DNA of 64,000 nucleotides from Okibacterium sp. HSC-33S16 (GCF_024171565.1 NZ_JALJZZ010000002.1:248001-312000), one strand, 5' to 3'; positions 9,595 through 18,698 are shown, numbered from the stretch's first letter. Notes: a model not told the origin generated them from the sequence alone. Translations and numbers: made by a program.

Positions 9595-9633
9595 ATCCTG
9601 TACCACGGGCACGCTTTGGTCAACCGGTTTGTC
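9595..9633 (-). promoter_or_regulatory. Promoter of the ABC operon with overlapping GntR-type operator
   Basis: On the minus strand TTGACC (9623-9618) and CAGGAT (9600-9595) are 17 bases apart. The -35 is part of GTCAACCGGTTTGTC (9619-9633 on the plus strand), which shares its first 11 bases with the palindrome at 4204. The arrangement is the same as at the MFS-kinase promoter, so the same regulator probably controls both operons. Confidence 0.7.
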
Positions 9634-9643
9634 ACTTTTGCTC

Positions 9644-9658
9644 GTAACGATTCGTTAC
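9644..9658. promoter_or_regulatory. Perfect 15-bp palindrome upstream of the ABC operon
   Basis: GTAACGA and TCGTTAC flank a single central T. It lies about 21 bp upstream of the ABC-operon -35 and about 66 bp before the -10 of the SMP-30 gene. It is a second, unrelated operator candidate; the protein that binds it is not evident in the window. Confidence 0.5.
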
Positions 9659-9735
9659 CGACCGAACCAAACGACCCACAGGAAGGCCTGTTGCCCATCC
9701 CGGGACGAAGTCGGCGGGCTTGCTAGATTGAACCC

Positions 9736-10641
9736 ATGCCGGACCTCATCGACGATGCCAACAGCGACTCTGGCGCCCTCCTCACGGGCGGACTCGAGAA
9801 GCTCTGGACCGGCGGTGAATGGCTCGAAGGGCCACTCTGGCTGCCCCACTCGCAGTCGGTGCGGTTCAGCGACATCCCGAACAACCGCATCCTCGAGTTT
9901 GATCGCGAGAGCGGCGAGACCCAAGTTCACCGCACCGACGTCGAGTACACCAACGGCCGCATTCTCGATCTCGACGGCCGTGTCGTGCAGTGCAGCCACG
10001 GCCGCCGGGCGATGGAACGCGAAGTTGACGGCGTCGTTGAGGTGCTTGTCGATCGGTGGACAGGCGGACGTTTCAACTCCCCGAATGACGTGGTTGTGGC
10101 ATCCGATTCGACAATTTGGTTCACCGATCCGCCCTACGGAATCCAGCCGAGTGGGCGCGAAGGGCACCCGGGTGAGCAGGAATACGGCGGATGTTTCGTC
10201 TTTCGCCTCGATGAGGCCAGTGGCGTCGCCACTCCGGTGATCACCGACATGGTGCACCCCAACGGGCTCGCGTTCTCGCCCGACGAGTCCCTTCTCTATG
10301 TCGCCGACACCGGCGGTGATGAGGTTCGGCACATCCGCGTGTACGACGTGGCGACCGGCGAGGGCCGTGAGTTCGTGCGCACCGCTGGCACCCCCGACGG
10401 TTTCCGCGTCGACACGGCCGGTCGCGTCTGGACCTCGTCGTCAAAAGCCGTCGAGGTCTTCGCGCCTACTGGCGAGCTACTGCTGACCCTCCCCGTTCCC
10501 GAGGTCGTGTCGAACGTCTGCTTCGGCGGCCCCAATGGCACCGAGCTTTACCTCACTGCATCGACGAGCCTCTATCGCATTTCGACAACGGTGACGGATG
10601 CCACGTGGCGGCGAGCCCCACGTGGCGAGCGTGCAGTCTGA
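9736..10641 (+). CDS. SMP-30/gluconolactonase/LRE family protein
   Basis: This is a 301-residue six-bladed beta-propeller hydrolase. Expected metal ligands are visible: Glu31 in WLEGPLW, Asn in FNSPNDVVV, Asn in HPNGLAFS, and Asp in YVADTGGDEV. The family opens sugar lactones or acts on other cyclic esters using a divalent metal. TAGATT ends six bases before the ATG without a Shine-Dalgarno, so it is probably leaderless. It is divergent from the sugar ABC operon, which suggests a substrate produced from the imported sugar, such as an aldonolactone. No oxidoreductase lies next to it in the window. Confidence 0.88.
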   Translation: MPDLIDDANSDSGALLTGGLEKLWTGGEWLEGPLWLPHSQSVRFSDIPNNRILEFDRESGETQVHRTDVEYTNGRILDLDGRVVQCSHGRRAMEREVDGVVEVLVDRWTGGRFNSPNDVVVASDSTIWFTDPPYGIQPSGREGHPGEQEYGGCFVFRLDEASGVATPVITDMVHPNGLAFSPDESLLYVADTGGDEVRHIRVYDVATGEGREFVRTAGTPDGFRVDTAGRVWTSSSKAVEVFAPTGELLLTLPVPEVVSNVCFGGPNGTELYLTASTSLYRISTTVTDATWRRAPRGERAV

Positions 10642-10812
10642 GATACGGAATTCGGCGCCGGATACGGTTGAAGGACTCGCTGGCACCCGTGTCTCGGCAT
10701 TGTTTCCTTATCTCAGACAAGTGAGGCGGAGCGCGGCGAACCTTTAGGCCGGGCACCGCTTCACGGAGGTGCACGCGAGCCTGGCTGACCTGGTCGCTGC
10801 CGAGCCGGTGCG

Positions 10813-11448
10813 TTAGTCGAGCGAACCCGCGACCCGAGAAGCACCAGCATGGGTCGCGGGTTCGGTCACTGCCACGGCGATCGGTGACCGTGCCAGCGGT
10901 ATGGAGCAGGCCCACGCCAGCACGGCGAGAAGCGAGACGATCAGAATGCCGACCCAGACCACGCGCGCGGTGAAGGGGATGCCGATGAGCACCGAGGCGA
11001 TCGCCCCGGCGGCGAAAAACGCCACCGCGAGCACTCCACACACGATCCGAGCCCACCGGCGGCGGCCAGCCAGCGCATAACCCCCAGCCATGCCGACGAG
11101 CGGTACGGCGAGGGCACCCCCTCCGATTCCGGTGGTGAGCAGCGCCCACAGTTGGCCCGGCAGCGAGAGCGTCGCCAGCGGAAAGGCCAGTGGCGCCAGA
11201 ATCAGAGCGGTGCTCGAGCGATTGCTGCGCCGGCGCACCTCGGCCCAACCCAGGAGCCCCCCGGCCACGAGCCCTGGCAGCAAAATGCCGACGAAGGTTT
11301 CGAGCCACGAGACGCTCGTTGCGAAGCCCGCGATCTCGACCATGAACCCCCGAAGGCTCGCAGCCCACGCCAACCCGCCCACCGCGCCGATGAGGATCGG
11401 ACTTCGTGCAATCCCGCCGCCAACAACGGGCACTGTCGTCGCAACCAT
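10813..11448 (-). CDS. Hypothetical integral membrane protein
   Basis: This is a 211-residue protein with about six hydrophobic segments, Gly/Ala-rich, and a short polar C-terminus. AAGGG upstream of the ATG supports the start. I do not recognise the family. It lies downstream of, and on the same strand as, the response regulator and sensor kinase (145-base gap), so it may be a target of that system. In related actinobacterial loci the neighbour is often an ABC exporter; here it is this single protein. Confidence 0.7.
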   Translation of the reverse strand: MVATTVPVVGGGIARSPILIGAVGGLAWAASLRGFMVEIAGFATSVSWLETFVGILLPGLVAGGLLGWAEVRRRSNRSSTALILAPLAFPLATLSLPGQLWALLTTGIGGGALAVPLVGMAGGYALAGRRRWARIVCGVLAVAFFAAGAIASVLIGIPFTARVVWVGILIVSLLAVLAWACSIPLARSPIAVAVTEPATHAGASRVAGSLD

Positions 11449-11592
11449 GAGCGTTCCCTTCTCCGAAGACCCGCACTGTCTTCTCGCGGTACGTCACGCG
11501 CCCGTGGGAATACGCATATCGAAGCACTCAGCGGTGCGTGCCACAAGTGGGTTGGTCGCTTTTCCGCCGAAACGGGAGAGGCCGAGTGCGGG

Positions 11593-12216
11593 CTAAATCC
11601 AGCCCTGCTGCCAGGCGATCTCGGCGGCCTCGTGCCGGGACCGCGCATCGAGCTTGGTCATCGCCGACGAGAGGTAGTTGCGCACGGTTCCTGCCGCGAG
11701 GTGCAACCGGTCGGCGATCTCCTGCACGCTCATCGTCGACCGGCTGAACCTCAACGCGTCAAGCTCGCGGTCGGTGAGCGGGCAACGCTCGGCCGTCAAC
11801 GCGGTCGCCGCGATCTCCGGATCGATGTACCGCTTCCCGGCCACCACGTCCCGAATGACATCGGCGAGCTCCTCGGCCGGCGTCGACTTCGGGACAAACC
11901 CCGACACGCGAGCTGCGAGCGCCCGCCGCAACACACCCGGCCGGGCATGCCGGGTCACGATCACCACCTTGGTCGCCACCGTGGAAAGGATCCGCGCCGC
12001 CGCCTCGATTCCATCGGCACCCGGCATCTCGAGGTCGAGCAGGCACACATCCGGCTTCGTCGCGAGCGCCTGCTCGGCGGCGGCTACACCGTTGTCGACG
12101 CTCGCCACCACCTCGATATCGGGCTCAAGGTTCAGCAGCGCACTGAGCGCACCGCGAATGAGATGTTCATCGTCAGCGATTAACAAACGGATGTGACGGG
12201 GCTCGGTCGTGGTCAT
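11593..12216 (-). CDS. NarL/LuxR-family response regulator (DesR-like)
   Basis: This is a 207-residue protein. The receiver domain (about 8-125) has acidic pocket DDE at 15-17, phospho-acceptor Asp61 in CLLDLEMPG, and the conserved Lys in FVPKST. The LuxR-type DNA-binding domain is at about 140-200 (LTDRELDALR, then SVQEIADRLHLAAGTVRNYLSS). The start ATG overlaps the kinase stop by four bases, so it is the cognate partner of that kinase. It probably controls the adjacent membrane-protein genes. Confidence 0.92.
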   Translation of the reverse strand: MTTTEPRHIRLLIADDEHLIRGALSALLNLEPDIEVVASVDNGVAAAEQALATKPDVCLLDLEMPGADGIEAAARILSTVATKVVIVTRHARPGVLRRALAARVSGFVPKSTPAEELADVIRDVVAGKRYIDPEIAATALTAERCPLTDRELDALRFSRSTMSVQEIADRLHLAAGTVRNYLSSAMTKLDARSRHEAAEIAWQQGWI

Positions 12217-13466
12217 CCCTCGCTCCGTCCAGGTACTCGCGCTCGCAGAACGAAGTGGCCGTCGCGGGAGCCGGTCTCGAGGGTGCCGTTCACGGCAGCC
12301 ACCCGGTCACGGAGACCGGCGAGACCGCTCGAGGTGGCGCGCGCCGACGCATCCGCTATCGAATTCGGTTCATTGTTTTCGATCTCGAGGGTGCTGACAC
12401 CGGCGGCGGTTTCCAGTCGGATGGCGGCCGTGCTGGCCGAACTGTGCCGGAGGATGTTGGTGGTCGCCTCGCGAACGACGAGGGCGAGCACGCGTCGCAC
12501 CTCGGGATTCGTGGGCATGGCGCCGACTTGCAGCTCGCAGTCGGCGCCGGCGGCAGTGAGTACCTCGCGAGCGTTCTCCAGCTCGGCGCCGAGGTCGACC
12601 TCACGCAGGCCGGCGACGAGTGAGCGGGTCTCCTCGAGCGCCTGCTTGGCGATCAGCCGGGTCTCGTGCACGTGTTCGCGGGCGGCATCGGGGTCGATCG
12701 CGAGCATGCGCTCGGCGAGCTCACTCTTGAGCGCGATCACCTGGAGGTGGTGGCCCTGAATGTCGTGCAGGTCACTGGCGAAGCGCAGCCGCTCCTGGGC
12801 AACGGCGAGTTCGGCGGCGACCGAGCGGTGCTTGTCGAGGGTCACGACGATTTCCCACCACCACAGGCTCGAGAGCACCATAAACGGCAGGCACAGGCCG
12901 TAGGTGAGCAGGAGCCATGCGCGGCCAGCGGCCTCGACGTCGAACGCGTTGTCGAATCCGACTGAAGCCCAGATCGGGTGCACAATCGTGACAGCGGCGC
13001 CAATGAGAATGAGCGTCCAGCGCTGGGCCTTCGGCAACAGCGGAGCCATTGCGTTGACGGCCATCCAGAGTGGGATCGCGGCGAACAAACCGGCACCACC
13101 GGCGAACAGACCAAGCACCCAGGCGACCAGCGCAGGAACGACGAGCGCCACCGTCCATGCGGTGCGTGGCATCCCGCCGCCTCGACCAACGCGCAGGAAG
13201 AAGCAATAGCGCACGTGAACCGCGGCCGACACGAGGATCAGGGCGACGAGCGCGGCATCGAGTAGCGACCGTGAGGACGAGTAGTTCGCCAGCGCGGTGA
13301 GCAGCAGAATCGCGTCGAGCACAACAAAGAAGAAAACGATCGCGCCCAGCGTGTACAACCAGGTGGTCTGCACACTGCGCGCCTGATCTGGCCGGTGGAC
13401 CGCGGTCACGACGGTCGTTTCGAGCAAGTTCGGTGGTGCATGCCTCCCAGCGTAGAGCAGTGACAT
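12213..13466 (-). CDS. Sensor histidine kinase, HisKA_3 type (DesK-like)
   Basis: This protein has up to 417 residues. Five or six transmembrane segments span roughly residues 35-210. They are followed by the HisKA_3 dimerisation helix with phospho-His234 in FASDLHDIQGHH, and a HATPase domain with N-box REATTNILRHS and GLAGLRDRV. The overall plan matches DesK, which senses membrane state. The start is uncertain: ATG 13466 has no Shine-Dalgarno and lies inside a palindrome, and GTG 13409 is an in-frame alternative that still precedes the first helix. Confidence 0.9.
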   Translation of the reverse strand: MSLLYAGRHAPPNLLETTVVTAVHRPDQARSVQTTWLYTLGAIVFFFVVLDAILLLTALANYSSSRSLLDAALVALILVSAAVHVRYCFFLRVGRGGGMPRTAWTVALVVPALVAWVLGLFAGGAGLFAAIPLWMAVNAMAPLLPKAQRWTLILIGAAVTIVHPIWASVGFDNAFDVEAAGRAWLLLTYGLCLPFMVLSSLWWWEIVVTLDKHRSVAAELAVAQERLRFASDLHDIQGHHLQVIALKSELAERMLAIDPDAAREHVHETRLIAKQALEETRSLVAGLREVDLGAELENAREVLTAAGADCELQVGAMPTNPEVRRVLALVVREATTNILRHSSASTAAIRLETAAGVSTLEIENNEPNSIADASARATSSGLAGLRDRVAAVNGTLETGSRDGHFVLRARVPGRSEG

Positions 13467-13473
13467 TTGTCAC
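13460..13473. promoter_or_regulatory. Perfect 14-bp palindrome at the 5' end of the kinase gene
   Basis: GTGACATTTGTCAC spans the putative kinase ATG (13466-13464). NarL-family regulators bind such palindromes, so this may be an autoregulatory site for the adjacent response regulator. If so, the kinase probably starts downstream at GTG 13409. Confidence 0.45.
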
Positions 13474-13588
13474 GATTTGACGTGCAGAAGCACAGCGGAT
13501 GCCATGACTCGGCGACACTACAACGTCACGTTCATCCTCGGAAGGATGGAGTTCTCCCGCTCTCCAGCACCACTCGAAAGGCACTCCC

Positions 13589-14062
13589 ATGATTGACACA
13601 CTGCGCGACTTCACCTCTTCCCTTCCCGACGTTCTGCAGTGGGTTGGCGTGATCCTGGCCGCGGCTATCCCGTTTGTGGAGTCCTACTTCGGTTCGGTCA
13701 TCGGCATCCTGGCCGGCATCCACCCGGCGGTGGCCATCGTCGCCGCGATCGTCGGCAACGTCGTGTCGATGCTCATTTTCGTGCTGAGCGCCCACGGCGT
13801 GCGCTCGAAGGTGCGTGAGGGTAAGGCGGTCAAGCCCGAGACGCCCCGCCGCGCGAAACTGCGCGAACGGTTCGACCGGTACGGCGTCGCCGGCGTGAGT
13901 CTGCTCGGCCAGACCCTGCTGCCCAGCCAGATCACCTCGGCCGCCATGGTGTCGTTCGGTGCGTCGAAGAACGCGGTCATCCTTTGGCAGACCATCTCGA
14001 TCATCATCTGGGGCACGGCGTTCGGCGTGTTTGCGGCGCTCGGGGTGTCGGTCCTTCGCTGA
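13589..14062 (+). CDS. Small multidrug export-like membrane protein (COG2426 type)
   Basis: This is a 157-residue protein with about four hydrophobic segments. The central acidic segment AAAIPFVESYFGSVIGI and the late TLLPSQITSAAMVSFGASK stretch recall the putative small multidrug export family. No transport function has been demonstrated for the family as a whole. AAAGG before the ATG supports the start. It is divergent from the sensor kinase, so the DesR-like regulator might control it. Confidence 0.7.
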   Translation: MIDTLRDFTSSLPDVLQWVGVILAAAIPFVESYFGSVIGILAGIHPAVAIVAAIVGNVVSMLIFVLSAHGVRSKVREGKAVKPETPRRAKLRERFDRYGVAGVSLLGQTLLPSQITSAAMVSFGASKNAVILWQTISIIIWGTAFGVFAALGVSVLR

Positions 14063-14094
14063 CCCGGCGTCGTGGCCGACGGATAAGGTGAAGC

Positions 14095-14772
14095 ATGAGC
14101 GTTGCGGTCAGGGCCATCCTCTTCGACATCGACGGGACCCTGGTCGACTCAACGCCCGCCGTCGAGCGAACCTGGCGAATCTGGTCCGACCGGTACGGGA
14201 TTGACCCCGACGCCGTGCTCGCCGTCTGCCACGGCCGCCGGTCCGAAGACACGGTCGGGGACCTCATCCCGACTGAGCCCCGCGCTCAGGCGGTGCGTGA
14301 TCTCGACGAGATCGAGTTAGGCGACCTTGACGACGTGATCGCCCTGCCCGGTGCACCTGATTTGCTGGCGTCGCTGCCGCAGGAGCGCTGGGCGGCCGTC
14401 ACGTCGGGCGGGCGGCAACTCATGACGGCACGGCTGAGAGCGGCCGGTCTCCCGATTCCCACGGTCTTCGTGACGGCCGGCGACGTGACGGTCGGCAAGC
14501 CCGATCCCGAGGGTTACCTGCTGGCCGCACGGGCCTTGGGCTTCACCCCGTCTGACTGCCTCGTGGTCGAGGACGCTCCGGCCGGGGCAGCTGCGGGCCG
14601 CAGGGCGGGCGCGCGCGTGCTCGGTCTCGAGACGAGCCATCGCCTGAGTGAACTTGGACACCTTGACCTGGCGGCAGCGGACCTCTCAGCTGTGTCCGTA
14701 TCTCGCAACGGTGACCTGCTTCAGGTCGATGTCCGGCACCGAGGTCCCGCGCGTTTTAGCACATTGCGCTAA
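14095..14772 (+). CDS. HAD-superfamily sugar phosphatase / beta-phosphoglucomutase-like
   Basis: This is a 225-residue protein. Motif I is FDIDGTLVDS (nucleophile Asp11, acid-base Asp13), motif II Thr is in AVTSGG, motif III Lys is in VGKPDPEGY, and motif IV acidic residues are in LVVEDAPAG. The cap inserted after motif I is of the small helical type seen in GPP-like glycerol-3-phosphate and 2-deoxyglucose-6-phosphate phosphatases. The substrate cannot be read from sequence. TAAGGT ends five bases before the ATG, so it may be leaderless. Confidence 0.85.
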   Translation: MSVAVRAILFDIDGTLVDSTPAVERTWRIWSDRYGIDPDAVLAVCHGRRSEDTVGDLIPTEPRAQAVRDLDEIELGDLDDVIALPGAPDLLASLPQERWAAVTSGGRQLMTARLRAAGLPIPTVFVTAGDVTVGKPDPEGYLLAARALGFTPSDCLVVEDAPAGAAAGRRAGARVLGLETSHRLSELGHLDLAAADLSAVSVSRNGDLLQVDVRHRGPARFSTLR

Positions 14773-14820
14773 GCCACGCCGCCCCTTTCGGCAGCCATGG
14801 GCGCGTCTTAGGCTGGCCGC

Positions 14821-16518
14821 ATGTCCAGTTCCACCGCTCCAACCAGCACGCCGAGCAAAACGCCCGAAGTCGCCCGGTGGGTGTTCTGGCCCGCCGCGAT
14901 CGTTGTGCTCCTCTTCGTCGCGTTTGCCATCATCTTCCCGGACGCTGCCGAGTCGCTTTTCGCAGGAATCCAAGCGGGCATCGTCAGCAACTTCAACTGG
15001 TACTACGTTCTGATCGCCGCGTTCTTCGTCATCTTCAGCCTGTGGGTCGGGTTCAGCCGGTTCGGAGACATCAAGCTTGGCAAGGACGACGACGAACCCG
15101 AGTTCTCGCTTGGCTCCTGGTTTTCTCTTCTGTTCGCGGCCGGGATGGGCATCGGCCTGGTCTTCTATGGTGTGGGGGAGCCGCTCAGCCACTTCGCCAA
15201 CCCGCGACCCGGTGTTGAAGGGACCCCGAGTCAACTAGCTCAACAGGCGCTGTCACAGACCTACTTGCACTGGGGCGTTCATGCCTGGGCGATCTATGTC
15301 GTTGTCGGTTTGGCGCTCGCCTACGCGATCCACCGGCGCGGCCGGCCGGTCTCCATTCGTTGGACGCTCGAGCCGCTACTCGGCAAGCGAGTGCGGGGCG
15401 GCTGGGGCAACCTCATCGACGTGGTCGCGCTCGTCGGCACGCTGTTCGGCGTTGCCACCTCGCTTGGCCTCGGGGTCGTGCAGATCAGCGCTGGTTTGGA
15501 GAGCGCCGGGATCATCGAGGCATCCGAGTTCCTGAATATCGTTCTGATCCTGATCATCACGGGAGCTGTGCTCTTCTCGGTGCTGTCGGGGGTAGCCAAG
15601 GGTATGAAGTGGCTCTCGAACATTAATCTCGTGCTGGCCGGGATGATTGTGCTGTTCATTCTCATCGTGGGACCCAGCCAGTTCCTGTTGCGCGACTTCG
15701 TGCAATCGATCGGTGCCTACCTCCAAAGCTTCATCGGCCTCTCGTTCAATACCGGTGCATTCAGCGGTGAGGCTGGCGAGACGTGGCAGGCAACATGGAC
15801 CACGTTCTACTGGGGCTGGTGGATCTCGTGGGCACCCTTCGTTGGCATCTTCATCGCACGCATCTCCCGCGGTCGCACGGTGCGGCAATTCGTCACAGGT
15901 GTCCTGCTCGTGCCGACGCTCATTACCTTCCTCTGGTTCAGCGTGCTGGGTGGAACGGCGCTCTACTCGCAGGTCAACGGACCGGGTGGACTCGTCGCCG
16001 ACGATGGATCAGTGAACGTCGAGGGTGCGCTGTTTGCCATGCTCGAGCAGTTGCCAGCGGGTTCCGTCCTCACGGTCGGCGCGATTCTCCTCATCGCCGT
16101 GTTCTTTGTCACGTCGGCGGACTCCGGGTCCCTCGTTATGAGCATGATCGCTAGTGGCGGACAAGTTGAGCCCAAACGCTGGATCCGCGCGTTCTTTGCC
16201 TGCGTCACCTCCGCCCTTGCAATCGCTCTGCTTCTCGCTGGCGGTCTTCAGGCTCTACAAACGGCGGCGATCATTATTGCTCTGCCATTCAGCGTCATCA
16301 TGCTTCTCATGTGCTGGGCGACAACTATCGCCTTCGGCCGAGAACATCGGGCCTATGAGAAGGCTCGGCGAGCCGCTTTTGTGGACCGCATCGGCTCGCA
16401 CTACGGACTGGAAACCGATGAGACGGATGAGTCGGTCATGCCAGCGGGGCGAATGGCGATCTTCCGGCGGCGTCGCCCTAAATCCAACTCGGGTGAGCAG
16501 CCCACCGAGGTCTTTTAG
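14821..16518 (+). CDS. BCCT family transporter (betaine/carnitine/choline type)
   Basis: This is a 565-residue membrane protein with about 12 helices. It has the BCCT hallmark tryptophan-rich segment TTFYWGWWISWAPFVGIFIARISRGRT, including the substrate-box Trp residues, and the early GMGIGLVFYGVGEPLSHF. Such proteins import quaternary ammonium compatible solutes with Na+ or H+, usually for osmoprotection. TAGGCT ends six bases before the ATG, so it is probably leaderless. A polar C-terminal tail of about 60 residues is present, as in osmosensing BetP, but that alone does not prove regulation. Confidence 0.93.
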   Translation: MSSSTAPTSTPSKTPEVARWVFWPAAIVVLLFVAFAIIFPDAAESLFAGIQAGIVSNFNWYYVLIAAFFVIFSLWVGFSRFGDIKLGKDDDEPEFSLGSWFSLLFAAGMGIGLVFYGVGEPLSHFANPRPGVEGTPSQLAQQALSQTYLHWGVHAWAIYVVVGLALAYAIHRRGRPVSIRWTLEPLLGKRVRGGWGNLIDVVALVGTLFGVATSLGLGVVQISAGLESAGIIEASEFLNIVLILIITGAVLFSVLSGVAKGMKWLSNINLVLAGMIVLFILIVGPSQFLLRDFVQSIGAYLQSFIGLSFNTGAFSGEAGETWQATWTTFYWGWWISWAPFVGIFIARISRGRTVRQFVTGVLLVPTLITFLWFSVLGGTALYSQVNGPGGLVADDGSVNVEGALFAMLEQLPAGSVLTVGAILLIAVFFVTSADSGSLVMSMIASGGQVEPKRWIRAFFACVTSALAIALLLAGGLQALQTAAIIIALPFSVIMLLMCWATTIAFGREHRAYEKARRAAFVDRIGSHYGLETDETDESVMPAGRMAIFRRRRPKSNSGEQPTEVF

Positions 16519-16542
16519 GCCCGCTCAGGACAGTGAGCGGGC
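16519..16542. terminator. Hairpin at the junction of two convergent genes
   Basis: GCCCGCTCA pairs perfectly with TGAGCGGGC around a six-base loop. It begins right after the BCCT stop and includes the stop codon of the opposing SGNH gene. Neither strand has a good T-tract, so its strength as a terminator is uncertain. Confidence 0.5.
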
Positions 16543-17697
16543 CCGGGCAGCGAGCCGGCCAACGAGGTTGCCGAGCGTCGCGGCTGCGTCGCTTGACTGG
16601 CCAACGAAGCGTCGTGCGATCAGGTTGTGCCCGGCCTGGTCCGGGTGCACGTTGTCGGTGAGGTGCGAAGCATCTCCCGGACCAAAGAGGGAGAGTCCGT
16701 CGACCACGTCGAGCATGTCGTCCTGTCGGGCGGCCGCCACTTCGGCGACCAGTTCCCGAGTGTCGGATAGAGTCAGCGATCCACGTTCGGTTGACGCCGC
16801 CCACAGTTCGGGCATGATCTCGTGCATGGGACCCGTTGCGTGCTCAACGATCGGGCAGGCAAACGCGGTAATGAGGGCGATCGGCGTATCGGGCTGACCG
16901 TCTCGAATCAGGTCGAGGAAGTTGTGCAGCGCCGGGATAAAGGTCCGTCGAGTCATTGCATCATCGGTAACGATATCCAGCCCGACCTTGATCGTGATGA
17001 GGTCGGCTGGGCGCTCGGCGATGACGCGGGCAACAAACGGATCCAGCATGGCGTTGCCCGCGAAGGAGAGGTTCGTCAGGTCCCAGCCCAATTGGCGAGA
17101 GGCCTCGACCGGCCAGGGGCCAATAGCGTTGTCGGCGACCCATCCGTGACTGATGGCGCTGCCGTAGTGAGCCCAGCGCACGGCGTCGGTCGGAGCAGTC
17201 GCCCGCACCGGAGCATCCGCTGCTCCACCGTGGATCGTCACCGATGCGGCCTGGGGGAGCCAGACGGTGATCTCTCGTTCGCGGGTGCCGTCCCCACCGA
17301 GATTCAGCAGGACCAAAGAAGGCCCCCCGGGCAGGGTCGTGGACATTTTGTCATCCGTCGTGACAATGACGGTTCCCTCGTCCGCCTCAACGTGCCCGAC
17401 GATTTGCCCGTCGACCTCGCACATGACGGATGCCGCTTGTGCGGGGCGCTGTCCTCGAATGGCCGTCCGGGCGAAGGTGATGTCGAGGCCGAGCACGGTC
17501 GCGGCGGTCACCAACCGAAGCGACACGCCTGAGGTGTGGCTCGCCATGCGCTCAATGTCAGAATCCGCGTGCTGTGAACGCGTCCACGAGGGAAGGCGGT
17601 GCAGGCTGAAGCCGCCAACGACCGGTTCGATCTCGAGGGCCCCGCGAACCGAATTCGCGAGCACGTCGAGATCAATGAGTATGGTTTCGGCCGACAT
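16525..17697 (-). CDS. SGNH/GDSL hydrolase family protein
   Basis: This is a 390-residue protein starting at ATG 17697, where GGAGG lies at good spacing. An N-terminal beta-rich domain (about 1-190) precedes a C-terminal SGNH fold. The nucleophile block is YGSAISHGW, the second block is LSFAGNAMLDPFVARVI, and the Asp-His block is DNVHPDQAGHN. The third block reads TIKVGLDI, with Asp where relatives often have Asn. The two-domain plan resembles carbohydrate or acyl esterases. The substrate is unknown. No signal peptide is seen, so it is probably cytoplasmic. Confidence 0.78.
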   Translation of the reverse strand: MSAETILIDLDVLANSVRGALEIEPVVGGFSLHRLPSWTRSQHADSDIERMASHTSGVSLRLVTAATVLGLDITFARTAIRGQRPAQAASVMCEVDGQIVGHVEADEGTVIVTTDDKMSTTLPGGPSLVLLNLGGDGTREREITVWLPQAASVTIHGGAADAPVRATAPTDAVRWAHYGSAISHGWVADNAIGPWPVEASRQLGWDLTNLSFAGNAMLDPFVARVIAERPADLITIKVGLDIVTDDAMTRRTFIPALHNFLDLIRDGQPDTPIALITAFACPIVEHATGPMHEIMPELWAASTERGSLTLSDTRELVAEVAAARQDDMLDVVDGLSLFGPGDASHLTDNVHPDQAGHNLIARRFVGQSSDAAATLGNLVGRLAARARSLS

Positions 17698-17840
17698 CCG
17701 ATCCTCCGGGCAGGTGTGGGGTGGGGGAGCCTGCGCCGTCAAAATAGGGGGTAAAAGCGCGAGCCCGAAGAGAAGGATACCGGCGAAAACGATGGGTGGA
17801 CTGTCGGACCTGAAACTCTCTCAGCACTCGACCAGACAGT

Positions 17841-18698
17841 TCACGCCTCGCGGCGCACTCCCCGGCTCATGATGGACGACATGAGAGCCTGCACGGGCTC
17901 TTTCGCGGCAGACGGATTCGCCATCAACACATAGTCGACATCCCCGAGTTCGGGCAGCGAGAAGCGATTACTCACCTTGACCAGGTCCGAGGGAATGAGG
18001 GAGTGCGGAAAGGCAGCGACCCCAATTCCCGCCCGCACCGCGGCCAGCATGCCGTTGACGTCACGGGTGTTGCAGGTGATCCGCCAGGTTCGCCCGGCTG
18101 CCTCCAGCGCGTCGATCGCGACCTGTCGGCTGAGGCTTGGCGCCTGGTAGGCGATGAGCGGAACCGGGCTATCCTCACCGAGAGTCAGCGTGTCTTGCGC
18201 CATCCACACCAGGGTGTCTTTAGCCACACGGGTGCTCGCGGTCGCCTCGCCGGCGGTCTGCTTGATGAAGATCAGGTCGAGGTGCCCGGCCTCAAGTCGC
18301 CGCCGCAATGGGCCGCTTTGGTTGACGGTCAACTCAAGGTTGATTTCGGGGTAGAGCTGCCGAAACTGTCGCAGCATCTTCGGTAACTGGGTGATGGCGA
18401 GGTCGTCGGCCGCGCCGAAACGCAGCCGCCCCTTCATGGCCGAGCCGTTGAAATAGCTCTCGGCTGCCGCGTGCGCGGCGAGGATGGTGCGGGCGAATCC
18501 GGCCATCGCATCGCCGTTGTCGGTGAGTCGCACCTCGCGGGTATCCCGCACCAGCAACATCCGGCCCGCAGCTTTCTCGAGCTTGTTCATCTGCTGGCTC
18601 ACCGTCGGCTGGCTGATGCCGAGCCGCAGTGCCGCGTTCGTGAAACTGTGCGTTTCCGCGACGACAAGAAATGTCTTCAGCAGTACAGGGTCGTACAC
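17841..18698 (-). CDS. LysR-family transcriptional regulator
   Basis: This is a 285-residue protein. The N-terminal winged helix-turn-helix (about 1-60, TNAALRLGISQPTVSQQMNKLEKAAG) is followed by a periplasmic-binding-like effector domain. The GTG start at 18698 is preferred because GGAAGG lies nine bases upstream and the protein then begins at the usual VYDPVLLKTFLVVAE segment. It is divergent from an MFS exporter gene (143-base gap), the usual layout of a LysR regulator and its target. The effector is unknown. Confidence 0.9.
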   Translation of the reverse strand: MYDPVLLKTFLVVAETHSFTNAALRLGISQPTVSQQMNKLEKAAGRMLLVRDTREVRLTDNGDAMAGFARTILAAHAAAESYFNGSAMKGRLRFGAADDLAITQLPKMLRQFRQLYPEINLELTVNQSGPLRRRLEAGHLDLIFIKQTAGEATASTRVAKDTLVWMAQDTLTLGEDSPVPLIAYQAPSLSRQVAIDALEAAGRTWRITCNTRDVNGMLAAVRAGIGVAAFPHSLIPSDLVKVSNRFSLPELGDVDYVLMANPSAAKEPVQALMSSIMSRGVRREA

